Source of the DNA: Panagrolaimus kolymaensis
Lineage: Eukaryota > Nematoda > Chromadorea > Rhabditida > Panagrolaimidae
Assembly: GCA_028622995.1 (NCBI GenBank)
Contig: JAJQJQ010000002.1
Location: 6,696,001-6,760,000, forward strand
Length of the DNA stretch: 64,000 bases
Reading direction: 5' to 3'
Positions 24,766 through 35,654 of this stretch are shown here, in pieces. The notes under the pieces were generated by a model. The model was given only the letters and a program-made list of their open reading frames with translations. It did not search any database and had not been told where the DNA came from. The position numbers and the translations under genes are program-made. Each line of letters starts with the position of its first letter. The stretch's first letter is position 1.

Positions 24766-25464
24766 ATTAGTGCACAAGATTACTATGTAAAAAAACAAAA
24801 GGCTGTTCAGGAAAAAACTTTTAGACGGTTGAAGAGATTAAATTTTAATTGATTTGGCTTTTAGACGGCTAATGAGATTAAATTTTTTTTATTGATTTCA
24901 ATAAATTATTTTATATGTTACACTGAAACAAACAGCCGCAGCACCGTCTTCGATTGTTATTACCCAACTTCTTTACCAACTATTTAATATTGAAAAATTT
25001 TTTTAAAAATGTTAAAAATTAAAAATTTTGTTTTATTCTTGATTAGATAAGATGTAAAAGCAACTCGTATATTCGCAAGATTTTTGATGTAAAAAATGTT
25101 TTGGTGTAAATTGAAAAAAATAATAATTATAAGGTCAATTACAAAATAAAATTTTTAGTTTTTTTTTCCAATTTTCTATTGTTTTCTGAAACAAAGCATG
25201 TTTGAAAAAAGGTATTTTAAGCAAAAAATTTAAATATAACTAATTGTCGGACCAAAAATTTTTTTACTGTTAAAAATCGAAGACGGTGCTGCGGCTGTTT
25301 GTTTCAGTGTAACATATAAAATAATTTATTGAAATCAATAAAAAAAATTTAATCTCATTAGCCGTCTAAAAGCCAAATCAATTAAAATTTAATCTCTTCA
25401 ACCGTCTAAAAGTTTTTTCCTGAACAGCCTTTTGTTTTTTTACATAGTAATCTTGTGCACTAAT
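24766..25464. repeat. 699-bp palindrome with 190-bp arms
   Basis: Left arm 24766-24955 and right arm 25275-25464 are reverse complements over about 190 bases with essentially no mismatch seen by eye, around a 319-base AT-rich centre. The left arm contains direct copies of an 18-base unit (AGACGGCTCAAGAGATTA and variants at 24752, 24823 and 24863). The right arm ends exactly where coding sense of the vWA gene's last domain resumes. It resembles a foldback or MITE-type element of recent age, since the arms have hardly diverged. Confidence 0.75.
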
Positions 25465-25920
25465 ACCAATAATATTACAGCCACAGTTGTTCAAGATGCA
25501 AGCGTTTATTATCGTATTCCAGCTAATGTTTCCACTGGTTTAACGCTAAAAATTGATATGGAAAATGGTGAATGTATTATTTATGCATCCGCTACAACCA
25601 CATTACCATCATCAGCAGATTATGATTATTCCGTTAATGCTACTACTGATCGACTTGGACAAATTTATATTAGCCCAACAGATTTGAGTAAATTCAATTT
25701 TACTGAAAGCACCATTCAGTTGGAATATAATGAAAATGATATCGAAAATTCCATCGTAACTGTTTATGTTGGAATTAAAGGAATTAGCGATAATAATACT
25801 TTTGTTTTAACTTTTGATAATGGAAATACTGTAATTCCAGAAAATAATGGAGCTATTTCATTTAGTTTAAAATGGTGTTTTATTTTTATTTTTATAATCA
25901 TTAATGTTTGGTTAATTTGA
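25465..25920 (+). pseudogene. orphaned C-terminal exon of the split vWA gene
   Basis: In-frame coding sense (VVQDASVYYRIPANVSTGL, IYASATTTLPSSADYDYSV) is the beta-rich domain that in nematode vWA proteins directly follows the vWA domain, ending in a hydrophobic C-terminal segment of about 18 residues suited to a membrane or GPI anchor. There is no ATG near its beginning: the open frame runs back into the palindrome from a TTG. The 5' piece stops at 23267, so the two halves were one exon before the insertion. Confidence 0.7.
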
Positions 25921-26021
25921 TGAAAAAAAAAAATTATTAACAAAGATTGCATAAAAAATAAAACCTTTTATCACCCAAAAAACTCCTAGCTTATAAGGAA
26001 TTGTGTTTCAAGCTTTGGCGT

Positions 26022-26109
26022 GCGTCCATTGCTCAGTGGTCTAAAAAAATACACAACCAAAAGAAAACGAATTCAAGGTTGTGTTATAAAAGGGCCCGAA
26101 CATGGGCGC
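26022..26109 (+). ncRNA. possible polymerase III transcript, tRNA-like ends
   Basis: The ends GCGTCCA (26022-26028) and TGGGCGC (26103-26109) pair over seven bases, TTGCTCAGTGGTCTA resembles an A box, the middle has an eight-base-pair stem (ACACAACC 26051-26058 with GGTTGTGT 26077-26084), and CTTTTTG follows two bases after the end like a pol III terminator. It lacks a normal T arm and anticodon arm, so it is not a standard tRNA. It could be a decayed tRNA with an insertion or a small structured RNA. Confidence 0.3.
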
Positions 26110-26214
26110 ACACTTTTTGATTTTTTTTCCACAATACTTTTTTATCATTTAAAAAAAATATTTTTGTTGTTATTTTTACAGATTTTTGAACATGATGGAT
26201 ACTAACTGACAATA

Positions 26215-26347
26215 ATACATTGGTCATTTCCAACGGTTGTGAAACAATTTGTACATGAGCAATTTGGTAATTTTTTGGCTTTCCGGCACTACAAGTACCA
26301 TTAACACAATTGTTTATGCAAAGCTCTGTATTCAATAAACACTTCAA
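26215..26347 (-). pseudogene. EGF-like exon fragment with frameshift
   Basis: The minus strand reads ELCINNCVNGTCSAGK in one frame and, after a one-base shift, LPNCSCTNCFTTVGNDQC in another. Together these have the cysteine spacing of an EGF-like repeat. No flanking exons, start or signal peptide are visible, so it looks like a relic. Low confidence because the stretch is short. Confidence 0.3.
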
Positions 26348-26735
26348 AACATCCCAAGAATAAATTTGATTTTTGCCCTATTTGTCTTGATTTCTCAGCT
26401 AAACTGTGAAATCGGCTATCTTATCTTTTTCCAAGAGATCGAGCGTGAATTGATTTTCTTCATTTTTCGCATTTTTTATGCTAACAACCAGTCGGGCGAC
26501 TAAATGGCTTATAATCAAATAAATATTTTATCATACCACAACGTTTTTGTACACCATTTATCATCATTATGGCTTTGCTTTTTTTTACTTATTCAACTTC
26601 ATTGGAAAACTTATGATGGTTGTCTCATAATTCTTTTTTCGTTGTTGTGTATTTTACATAAAAACAGCTAAAAACTTTATTTAAAGAAAAAATAAGTTTT
26701 TGAGAACTTTTGTCAATTCAATTAATTTATAATTA

Positions 26736-27673
26736 TTAATAATATGGTGGAACGCTGCATGCATATGGGCCAGTTGCATAACAATCAACTTTAATCCATG
26801 CTCCATGAGCAGTGCCAACTTGAGCGCAATCTTGATAATCTCCGCCGCCTTGATCTAAAAAAGAAACAATTCACTTTTTTACCATGAAGAGCTAATTGAA
26901 ACTTACAATAATACCAATCACTATAATCAAAATCACTTCCATCAGTCCAACTCCAATCATGAGAATTATTTAAATCATTGGCGCCAATGTAAAATTGGGC
27001 ATTAGCTCCGAAAATGTTTCGAGCATAATCTAAAATAGCAACTATTAAAGTTTGAATTTATGGTTAAAGTTACTCACCGTTGAGAAGAGCATTATCGAAA
27101 GCATTATGAATGGCAGCCAAATGTCCATTATTCTTTTGGCAATCGCGTTCAGCTTCAATAAAAGTTAAATTTCCAGTATAAAGTTTGAAGCATTGTTTGC
27201 CTGACATGGAAGTGATAGCTCCATATGGGCATGTTACTGATGATGCCGTTGTAGTACCCCACCATGGATATGGCGTAGTTGTGGGATAATTCCATGGATA
27301 TGGAGTTGTTGTAGGATAGTTCCATGGGTTTGGTGAAGTATATCCTCCATTCCAATTGGTGCTTCCATACCATGGATAACTTGTTGGGCCCCATGGACCC
27401 GATGTTGAACCTCCATACCAATTTGTTGTTCGATATGGATTATATGTTGAACCATAGCCATAATTAGGAGTACCAGTTGGAATAGTTGGAACTGAAATTT
27501 TTTATAAATCAAATAATTTACGTTTTAATAAAAAAAAATTTACGCGTTGTAGCTATAATAGCTTTGTTGCCATGTTTAAGCCATTGTAACCTTGAACTTC
27601 TTCGAGCTTTGTGGATTAAAGTCGTAGCAGAAACAATAGTTAGTAAAGCTAATAAATAAATTAAAACTTTCAT
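26736..27673 (-). CDS. secreted C-type lectin with Trp/Tyr/Pro-rich linker
   Basis: Four exons (27673-27544, 27491-27078, 27029-26907, 26854-26736) give 261 residues. The signal peptide MKVLIYLLALLTIVSA occupies residues 1-16. A linker of about 85 residues is rich in Pro, Tyr, Trp, Asn and Thr, with two copies of PWNYPTTTPYP and a variant. The C-type lectin-like domain (about 125-261) opens CPYGAITSMSGKQCFKL, continues AERDCQKNNGHLAAIH and IGANDLNNSHDWSWTDG, and closes DCAQV...WIKVDC...YACSVP, so all six usual cysteines are present. The EPN/QPD sugar motif is not evident, so ligand type is open. Nematode homologues are often intestinal and infection-responsive. Confidence 0.88.
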
Positions 27674-28150
27674 ATTTGTAACCCCTGTTTTTTCCAAAAA
27701 AAACTTGATATAAAGAAAAAGGAATTTTCTCGCTGGTCTTTTAACCTCTTTTAAATCATACTTGCATCGTCGCACCTTTTTTTGTTATCAAAGGTAAGGA
27801 TTATAAATACTTTCAGTCATATCTTGCTTCAAATATCAAAAAAATATGCAAGCGCTTTTTGTTTCGTTTTAAACTATAGCACTATGACGTGATTTTTTCT
27901 TTGAGTAAAATTAAAAACGAAGATTGACATAAAATAAACATACTTTAGTTATTAGAGCAACCAAATGATATCTTGTGAATATCTGCATTTAGGATCCATC
28001 AAAATGAACATGTATGACCATTAAATTAAAACGCAAAAGACTATTATTGTAAAAAGATAAATGAATCATCGTTTATTCTAAACATACACACATTTTAATT
28101 AAATAAAATCTAGAGCAATTAATATAATTTGTTTTCAAAATAAATATTCT
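27674..28150. other. intergenic, nothing recognised
   Basis: AT-rich spacer between two minus-strand genes. The lectin's promoter would lie in its left half. Confidence 0.4.
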
Positions 28151-28995
28151 TTAGATAGTGAAGGCATCAGTAGATTGGTAATTCTTGTTCAAATCATGGA
28201 GATAAGCAAAGCATTTGTAGACGATGAATATGACCCAAAGTACGAAAACAACATCCCAAAGCCAGAAAATAACAGCAAAGAAGATGTCAACTAAAAATGC
28301 ATACATAAGTTAAAAGTTAGGTTAAGGATACATGGCTTAAACACGCTTACTTACAGCCGGTATTAGTGTCGTAGTTGTAAGAGAAGAAGATGTCATCTTT
28401 CTTTAAATACCCATAGATGTGATAGCTGAGAAAGATTAAGAAACCAATAAGTCGAATAATCTAAAAAGTTATAAACGTGAATGATAATGATGAAAAAATA
28501 GTTTACTTGAGATCCAAAACATGGAAGAATAAGCTTCATTTTTTTGGTACAGCAATCAACGATAAGGATGGAGATGATACAAAAAGTGAGAATAAACATT
28601 AAAACATTTTGGACATTTTCAGCCATTTCTTCTTTACCAACGAAGAGTACAAATTTGTTAGCAATCATAAGAACAGTAATGATTTCCCAAATACCAATAG
28701 TTCCCATTCCACATTGAGCAGGAGCGGCTGCACGAGCATTTGCACATCCACCACGTTCTGGATCACGTTCATTTGAACCATTTTCTGTTGGAACATCAAG
28801 ATGAGAAACCTTGTGCTAAAAAATGAAGATAAATAGAAATGAAAGTTTACATTTTAATCATAACGTTTTGAGGCAATAGTAAGAAGCTGTACAAGCGTTA
28901 CAAGCAACAAACATCCAAAGAATAAAAAATAACAATAAAAGTAAAAGAAACTAACTAACCTGTGCTTCAACATCATGATCCAAATTACCAACCAT
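28151..28995 (-). CDS. divergent four-helix membrane protein, LAPTM4-like tail
   Basis: Exons 28995-28960, 28815-28507, 28460-28355 and 28290-28151, 196 residues. A hydrophilic N terminus of about 50 residues (Cys, Ala, Arg) is followed by four hydrophobic helices; CGMGTIGIWEII takes the place of the cysteine motif. After the last helix comes YKCFAYLHDLN, matching the YKCYKYV block of the LAPTM4-like genes in this window. There are three introns, one in a family position. I place it as a distant relative of that family, or another tetraspan family that converged. There is no tyrosine sorting motif at the very end. Confidence 0.78.
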
Positions 28996-29783
28996 TTTGA
29001 TGAAAGATGAATTTTTGATTAAATATTTCAGCAATAAATGCGTATCAATTGAGCGTCGTCGTAAACACAAACGAAATGGTTGAATGAAACAATTTCACAA
29101 AAAAATGAAGCAAACAAAGAAACATGCAAACAACATTATTCTATGCAAATTTCCAGTCATGCAATTCTCAAGCTGTAAACTAAATTGTTTTTGCCGTGCT
29201 TGTTTTTTTTTTCATTGACAAAATTTCATTTTTTTCGACAAGATTAAAACTGAAATGATCAATAGGCTCAAAATGAAAAAATTATGGAAAAAGTCACTGA
29301 ATAAACACTTCGCACTGGCTCTAAAACACATGAACAAGTTTTTGGTTCTGCAAAAAAGACTTATTTAAAGAAAAAATCGCTTTTACAAAAAAATTAAAGA
29401 AAGCCAAAATTGAATTACATAGTTACTTATTTTTGGTTCAAGAATATGTAAACGCGGATGGAGTAAAGTTGCATGCCATGGATGGATTAATAAAAGCTTA
29501 TTAAAGGAATTTATCTTTTAAAAAATAAACAAAAAATTTGGTCCAATTAAAAAAAGGTTGAAAATGGGCAAATCAACCTTCTATGAAATTAGCAACAAAA
29601 AACGAAAATGATTATTTTATCAAGAACCTTTGACGTTATTGATAAAACAAATTTTAAAGGATCTAACATTGATGTGATAAATTTTTGAATTTTTACTTGG
29701 ATAATTGAAAAATATCATTCAATCGTTGCTTTATTTTTTCAATCAAAAACTAAAATAATATAACAAAAACAATTAACAATTTT
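28996..29783. other. intergenic, nothing recognised
   Basis: AT-rich spacer. No gene, no inverted repeat noticed. Confidence 0.4.
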
Positions 29784-30659
29784 TTAATGATCTTTTAGAG
29801 AGAAGGATACTGTTGCTTCGATATTTGCTAGTTTCAAATTTTCACATTCATCTTCTAATAATTTTTTAAATTTTGATTTGTAAGCTTCTGACATGAATTC
29901 TGGAAAGTAAAAAGAGACTTGTCCATTTGTATTAATAATTTTGCACATGAATTTCCAAATAATTAAAGGATCAATTTCTTCTAATAAAGCATGAATGTCA
30001 AATTCAAGGGTAGTAAAATCATTTTTAAAATTCAACGAATTCAAAGTTTCGAATGTCTTGGAATTAAAAGTCTCGCATTTATTTCCATAGGTAAAGATAA
30101 AAATATTTGGAAGTTTGGAAAGAACATAATAAATTGGAACAGGAAAACCATTTTCATTTCGAAGGTTTCCTTCAAAAAGGTGAAAGCCTTCCAATTTTTT
30201 GTTTGATGCAATATAATCAAATTCTTTTAAAGTTAAATCTTGATATTGAATAAATACGAATCTAGCATCCAAACAATATATTTTATCAAAAATTTGGACG
30301 CTTTTAATGGATATAAAAAATGTGGTTGGCCAATATTGAAATTTTTCGGTGGAAGGTAATTTTGCTTTTGTATAAACTTCACCCGTGTTATAATCCATGA
30401 TTCCAAAAATGTCTTCATTTTCAGTCAAATAATAAGTTTCTGGAGTGACAACAATTTTCTTTTTCGAGAAAAAATATTTGCAAGTTTTTTGAAGCTTCAA
30501 ATAACCTTTGGATGAAGTTGGATAATTCGTGATATAATAAATAATTGAAGATGGAAGTGAGAAATTCTGTTGTCGAAGAGAATTTGTGGTATATACAACT
30601 TCAGGAAAACCATAAGCTAATTTATAAAGTGATTTCTTTTCTTTAGGAAACATATCCAT
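29784..30659 (-). CDS. F-box-like nematode protein
   Basis: Intronless frame of 291 codons. Residues about 33-70 read SLPSSIIYYITNYPTSS, then LQKTCKYFFSKKKIVV, the pattern of F-box-like domains greatly expanded in some clade IV nematodes, where the box would bind Skp1 of a ubiquitin ligase. The rest is a low-conservation region rich in Phe, Leu and Asn that would select targets. It has a partner pseudogene at 57126-57983 with the same tail (IDPLIIWKFMC against IDPKLFCKFLQ). Start ATG at 30659. Confidence 0.72.
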   Translation of the reverse strand: MDMFPKEKKSLYKLAYGFPEVVYTTNSLRQQNFSLPSSIIYYITNYPTSSKGYLKLQKTCKYFFSKKKIVVTPETYYLTENEDIFGIMDYNTGEVYTKAKLPSTEKFQYWPTTFFISIKSVQIFDKIYCLDARFVFIQYQDLTLKEFDYIASNKKLEGFHLFEGNLRNENGFPVPIYYVLSKLPNIFIFTYGNKCETFNSKTFETLNSLNFKNDFTTLEFDIHALLEEIDPLIIWKFMCKIINTNGQVSFYFPEFMSEAYKSKFKKLLEDECENLKLANIEATVSFSLKDH

Positions 30660-31239
30660 GATTTGAAAGATTTGAGTAAAAACAAAGTAAAGAATTTGGA
30701 AGGGAATGAATAATAAAGAATTTTTTTTTAACTAACTAAAAGAGTGATTTGTTTTTGTTGATTACTACTTATAAACTAAAGCGTTCGTGACAAATAATAT
30801 TCAATTAACTGACCCTATTCCCTTAAAAGATGTATAATTGCTGGCACTTCCATTTGAAGGAGGTGCGAGAAAAAATCATAAATTTGTTTATTGATATAAA
30901 GTTTACTATAAAAATAAATAAAAATCGAGACATATTTGAAAGCAAGGAAATTTTTCTAACTTTGTTGCTAACGATGAAGCTTATTATGCATATAATTTAA
31001 AAACTCAAAGTGAATCAAATTGTTCTATTATGTGATCATATTAAAAAACAAGTGTGTATTATTTTTATTTCTAAACTAAAAAACATTTAAAAATGCTGCA
31101 ACAAGAAAATACAAAAATTTTTTAAAATTATAGGCTCGATTAATATTTTTTTTATTGAAACAATTTTTATAATACAAAAATACAGATGAAATAAAGACAA
31201 AAAATAAAAGGGACACAGAGACAAAAGTAAAGTTACATT
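30660..31239. other. intergenic, nothing recognised
   Basis: AT-rich spacer between minus-strand genes. Confidence 0.4.
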
Positions 31240-32253
31240 TTATGCGTGAAGACAGCGATTTTCATCACATTTTTCAATTAAGAACATTTGGTTAATTTTG
31301 TCATTAATTATCCCGCATAAATAACCAAAATTTTCTGAAGCTATAAACAATTCATATACTGCATCTTTAACATTAAACACGCACAATTTGAAAAACGCGC
31401 TAGTAAAATGTTTGACACATTTCCCAAATCCGAGTTTATCCTGGTTAATTCTTGAAGAAGACTTATTTGATTCAGAAAAGCCTAACCAAAATGCGCGAAT
31501 AAAAATATTTTGTAAGCTAAACATAGCTTTATTATAAATGAGTGAAACTCGAGCTTTAGGTTGAATTAAACATTTATCAAAACCATATTTTTGTTGAAAC
31601 TTTTTTACAAGTTCTTGAGCTTCACAGAAATCCAATTTATTATTGTTAAATTCAGCAGCAAAGATGGATGAATATGCAAGCTTTTGAAATGCCATATTTG
31701 AACCTAAAAAATTGTACGTTTATAAAAATCTAAGTTACAGAAAATTAATACCTGTAATTTGATATGGAGACATGATAGTTGATAATTTTTCAGGCCATAA
31801 AGTAGGATAAAAATATTTCTGAATGCTATAAGGAAAATACCAAGGCAAAACATCGATTGATGGGGTAACTATTTTACCACCAATAAGAACAAAATTTGAG
31901 TGAGTTTGAAATGTTTCAAAAATATTATAAATCCATTTTGGATCAGCGCAACTTTTGGAATTAATTAAAGCGATCAATCTACTTCGAGCATATTTGATTC
32001 CGGAGTTTCTTGTTGAATCAATATTATTTTCAAAGACATGTCGAACAATTAATGATGAATGAAATGAGAAAGTTTTCAAAAAAGATTTTAAACCATTATT
32101 ATCAGCGGCAACAACGATAACTTCAAATTTTTCAGAATCGAATGTTTGATGTTCCAAAGTTTTAAGTGTAGTTTTAAACCCATTTTTATCACAGTTGTTG
32201 TTGGAGGATAAAATAACAGAGATTTGTGGATTCAAAAGGTGGTTAATAACCAT
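31240..32253 (-). CDS. GT2-fold glycosyltransferase-like protein
   Basis: Exons 32253-31752 and 31703-31240, 321 residues. The N-terminal half has the layout of family 2 glycosyltransferases: PQISVILSSNN, LEHQTFDSEKFEVIVVAADN, a DSTRNSGIKYARSRLIALI block and DPKWIYNIFETFQTHSN followed by LIGGK. The usual acidic metal motif after ARxxLIAxL is NSKSCADP here instead of DDDCxP, so metal-dependent catalysis is doubtful. No membrane helix or signal is obvious. The C-terminal half is unfamiliar. The start was placed at 32253 because TGATTTTCAG lies ten bases upstream, a likely trans-splice acceptor. The closest type I know is bacterial, so horizontal origin is possible; the intron shows it is now a eukaryotic gene. 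Confidence 0.7.
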
Positions 32254-32707
32254 GTAAACTTCTCTGAAAATCAATAATTAAAAAATTGATTTTTTACCCG
32301 GAAATTCTAACTATTTCGATTTTTTTCTTCTTATTACCTGATTTATTCAAAAAACTCAATCCTTTTGTTGCTATGAATAGGTACCGGCATGTACATTTAG
32401 CCAAGCGAATGCCAAAGAAAAAAGATGGCAACGATGACACTTTTTTTTGATAAATTTTAAACGCGTTAATTGATTTATGTATTATTTATGTTATTTTTTG
32501 ATCTTTATCACATTAGAAAGGCCATAAAAAACTGTTATTGACATATCCAATTGTTATAGATTGAAATATGGGGAAATTGAGTCGAAAAACAGTTTTTTAT
32601 TTTTCCTGAGCCAGATCCCAAGTTGACTAATTTTTATTTTTTGATAATATTATTCCTCACATAAAAATACATATTTTAAAATTAACTCTAGGAGGCCACT
32701 CAAGAGA
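32254..32707. other. intergenic, nothing recognised
   Basis: Upstream region of the glycosyltransferase-like gene; AT-rich with no repeat recognised. Confidence 0.35.
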
Positions 32708-32958
32708 AAGTGTTTAATTTGATGAAATTATTAATACTGACTCAAGAAAGAGTTTCAGTAAATATTTGGATATCCAATTTTGAAAAATAAAAAATCTAAA
32801 ACATGGGTTTTTTTTTGATTAAAACTTTTTTGAGTGCACATGCTTGAACGTGTAAAAAAACCCATGTTTTAGATTTTTTATTTTGCAAAATTGGATATCC
32901 AAATATTTACTGAAACTCTTTCTTTAGTCATTAATAATAATTTCATCAATAAAAGCAC
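32708..32958. repeat. imperfect 250-bp foldback element
   Basis: Arms of about 95-100 bases pair head to tail. For example GTTTCAGTAAATATTTGGAT at left has its complement at right, and AAATCTAAAACATGGGTTTT pairs with its complement close to a 40-base centre. Mismatches and small gaps near the outer ends show age. No coding sense; a MITE or foldback element is likely. I see no sure target duplication. Confidence 0.6.
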
Positions 32959-34832
32959 TTAGAAATCTATAATTTGTTAATCTTCGACTTCCTATAAAAT
33001 CTGGTTGTCTTTCTCTCTCTCTTTTATAGTATCTACTTCAACGAAACGAATTTGTTTGAGATCAAAGACTCTTTGTTTTTTGACCTTTTTATTATTGTCT
33101 TTCTGTATTTGAATAAACAAAACATATTGAAACTTTTCTCCTTGTTTGACCGACTGATAACATTTATTTTTTGCTTCCATCAAAAAGTGAAAGACATTGT
33201 TGAAATAAAACAAAAGCAAAGGTCAAAGATGATATATGAGAAAGCATCGGTGTGGCATGTTTTTTTTTTTGCGGTAAGCATCAATGAGCAAAAAAAAATA
33301 GGCGCTTATGAAAGCAGAGAAAGTTCTTTGTCGGTTAGAGTTTATTTTTAATCAAGTTTTAAAATTGGTGTTTTTTTCCTCTTCTGATTTTTTTTTTAAA
33401 TTTATAACTTTGATTCTCATAAAAAACATGGAAAAATCTAAGAAAAATACAAGTCCACTAATTGCATCCTTAAAATTGCTCTTTAACCTTTTTTTATTTT
33501 TTTTTCTGATTTCAACGCTGTTTCTTTTTTGCGTATGTAAAGCCGCGTTTTTCATTTCTTTGTAACTTTTTGCGTTTATATATGCTTAAAGAACACGACA
33601 ACGCAACGCAACACAACCAAAAATAAAAACGGCCATCCTTCTTTTCGATTATTTTTTTCTTCTTCATAAAGGACCAAACACTACTTCTTTTCCACCATCG
33701 CTTGCTTGCTATTTTTTTTCATCGCGTAAACAACTTTTTTTGTTGTTTTGGTCCTTCATTCCTTCCCTCTTTTTTCTCTCACTCTTTTTTTTCTTCATGG
33801 CGCTAACGACGGCAGGGTGCATTTTTTCCCTTCATCTTCTTTTTCAAAAAGCTGCGACATATAAAAATTGCAGATGTGTGTGAGTAGCTTGGTGAATGTC
33901 AGCTGAGTTTTTCGTAAAAAATAAAATAATGTAAATCGCATTTTTTCTTGTTATTTCATTTTTCTTTTAAATTTATAAAAACCATGATTGATAGGACTTG
34001 ATTTAGAATTATATTTCTTTGATTTTTGATGAATGAAAGATAACGAAGAAAATCTTTAATTCATTTTCCATTTTTGCTTTTTTATTGCTTTTGGAAGCGT
34101 AGCATTTATCTAGAGAATGTGTCTCTGTTTGTTCAATAAACTAAAATTTTTTTTGTTACTTTTTTTTACTTTTGGCTTTTTTAAGTTTACTAAATATGAT
34201 TTAGAAAAGTTTTTTCTTTAATAATAAGAGTAAAAATTAGTCTCAGTGTTGAATTTGGAAAAAAAGTTGGACTTTCATATTCCTTTGCCAATCTTTTTTT
34301 AAAACTAATTTCAAAAGACTTTTGATTTTTTCTTACAAACGTTTGTGAAACCAAAATAACAAAGAAAATCTAAAACGATGGTTGTGGATTCACAAATTTT
34401 TATCTTTTATTATTTGGTGGTCATCGAAATTTCCAATATTTATTACCTGATACAAAATCTTATTCATACTTTTTGATATATTCTTCATTTTCCTTTGGCC
34501 AGTCATCGATTGTTTATGTATTTTTTCCCCACATTTTTTTTAACGAAAGAGATCAACTACGAAAGGAAAAAATGAAATAATTTTCTTGTTTATGAGCAGC
34601 AAACGAATAAATAAATAATGTTTTTTAGTAATTCATAGTTCCGCGATGCATCGTTGAATCATTCTTTTTCCTTTCTCTTTCTTTTTTTTCCTGTTTGTAT
34701 TTTTTTATAAATCATTGCAAAAAAAAACCCGCGATTTTCTTTCCATTGCTTTTCCTCATTTTTTAAAGGTTTGAAGTTAAAATTTAAATTTTTTCTTTCC
34801 AGAATCAAAAACTTACAAAAAATAAATAAATC
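32959..34832. other. intergenic, upstream of LAPTM4-like cluster
   Basis: No gene supported; frames at 33052-33565 are poly-Phe/Lys. A GC-richer patch at 33600-33850 (CCACCATCGCTTGCTTGC, CATGGCGCTAACGACGGC) loosely resembles the region upstream of the next LAPTM4-like gene (36830-37030) and may be promoter sequence. Confidence 0.4.
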
Positions 34833-35654
34833 ATGGAACCCTACTTTGATCGATTGGCTGATAAGTATCGTTGCTGCTGTGGATGGATGCACGTTGAAAC
34901 AGGAACTAAAATAATTTGTGGTTTAGCTTTTGCCACATATTTTTTATCAGCTCTTAGTTATTTTATTGCTGGACCAACTACCATTTATGGAAATGGTGAA
35001 TGGCTTCGAATTGCCATTGGAGCTCTCATCGTTGCAGCTCCTCTGATTGGATTATCCAAAACTCGGCCAGCTTATTTCATTCCATACCTTGTTTTCGCTG
35101 TAAGTAACTTCTTCTTTTTTCAGAGTTTAAAAAATAGGGGTTTCTAAAGCAAAAATATAACCATATTCGATTTTGGTATTATTTCTGACATTTATGGAAT
35201 CCTTGGATAAAAATGCATTTGAAATCCTAAAACTAATTTTTATTTTTCCTATTTGGTGTTTTTCAAAGTTTTAATCATTATTTTAGGGCTTCAACGTCCT
35301 TGCATCCGTTATCCAAGTCCCTCTCATGGTTTTCGCTCTTAATTCCAGCAATGCGATTGGAAGAAAACTTCGTGAAATGATTGTTCACATGTACAATGAT
35401 AAAATTCATACTGATGCTGGTGAGTTAAATAATTATCTCGATCAATTATTAAAAACTTGCATAAATAATTTAAATTTTTTTTAGAAATCGACAAAGTTGT
35501 TTGGGAAATTTTAATCCATTCCCTTATGATGTCGTTTATTAGCCTTTGGTTCTATTCCGTTGTTTATAAATGTTATAAATATGTTTTGGATAAGAAAGCT
35601 GCAGGATATAATGAAGTTACAATTCCCGCACCAAATGCTGCACCAATTTATTAA
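34833..35654 (+). CDS. LAPTM4-like four-helix membrane protein (subfamily 2)
   Basis: Exons 34833-35099, 35287-35419 and 35485-35654, 189 residues. KYRCCCGWMHVETGTKIICG near the N terminus is the LAPTM4 opening motif (human RCCGCCHVRTGT). Four helices follow; the third ends with YFIPYLVFA, like WLIPFFCY in LAPTM4A, exactly at the first intron. The last helix runs into VVYKCYKYVLDKK, the counterpart of WNCYKYINNR. The tail GYNEVTIPAP contains YNEV, a YxxPhi-type sorting signal. ATG lies 31 bases after a TCTTTCCAG acceptor, so the mRNA is probably trans-spliced. Confidence 0.87.

Larger units (their letters stand above)
23222..25464. mobile_element. 2.2-kb repetitive insertion splitting the vWA gene
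   Basis: DNA without coding sense lies between two pieces of one gene. It contains a 31-base GC-rich hairpin at its left edge (GCCGCACCCC ... GGGGTGCGGC, about 23229-23259), a tRNA-like segment around 23643-23704, and a 699-bp palindrome at its right edge. I found no clear target-site duplication, so it may be two or more nested insertions. No transposase frame is present, so the material is non-autonomous or degraded. Confidence 0.6.

Noticed and set aside
23222..25464. A long intron of the vWA gene
   Set aside because: The possible donors near 23200 and acceptors near 25480 have incompatible phases, and coding sense continues right up to the element on both sides.
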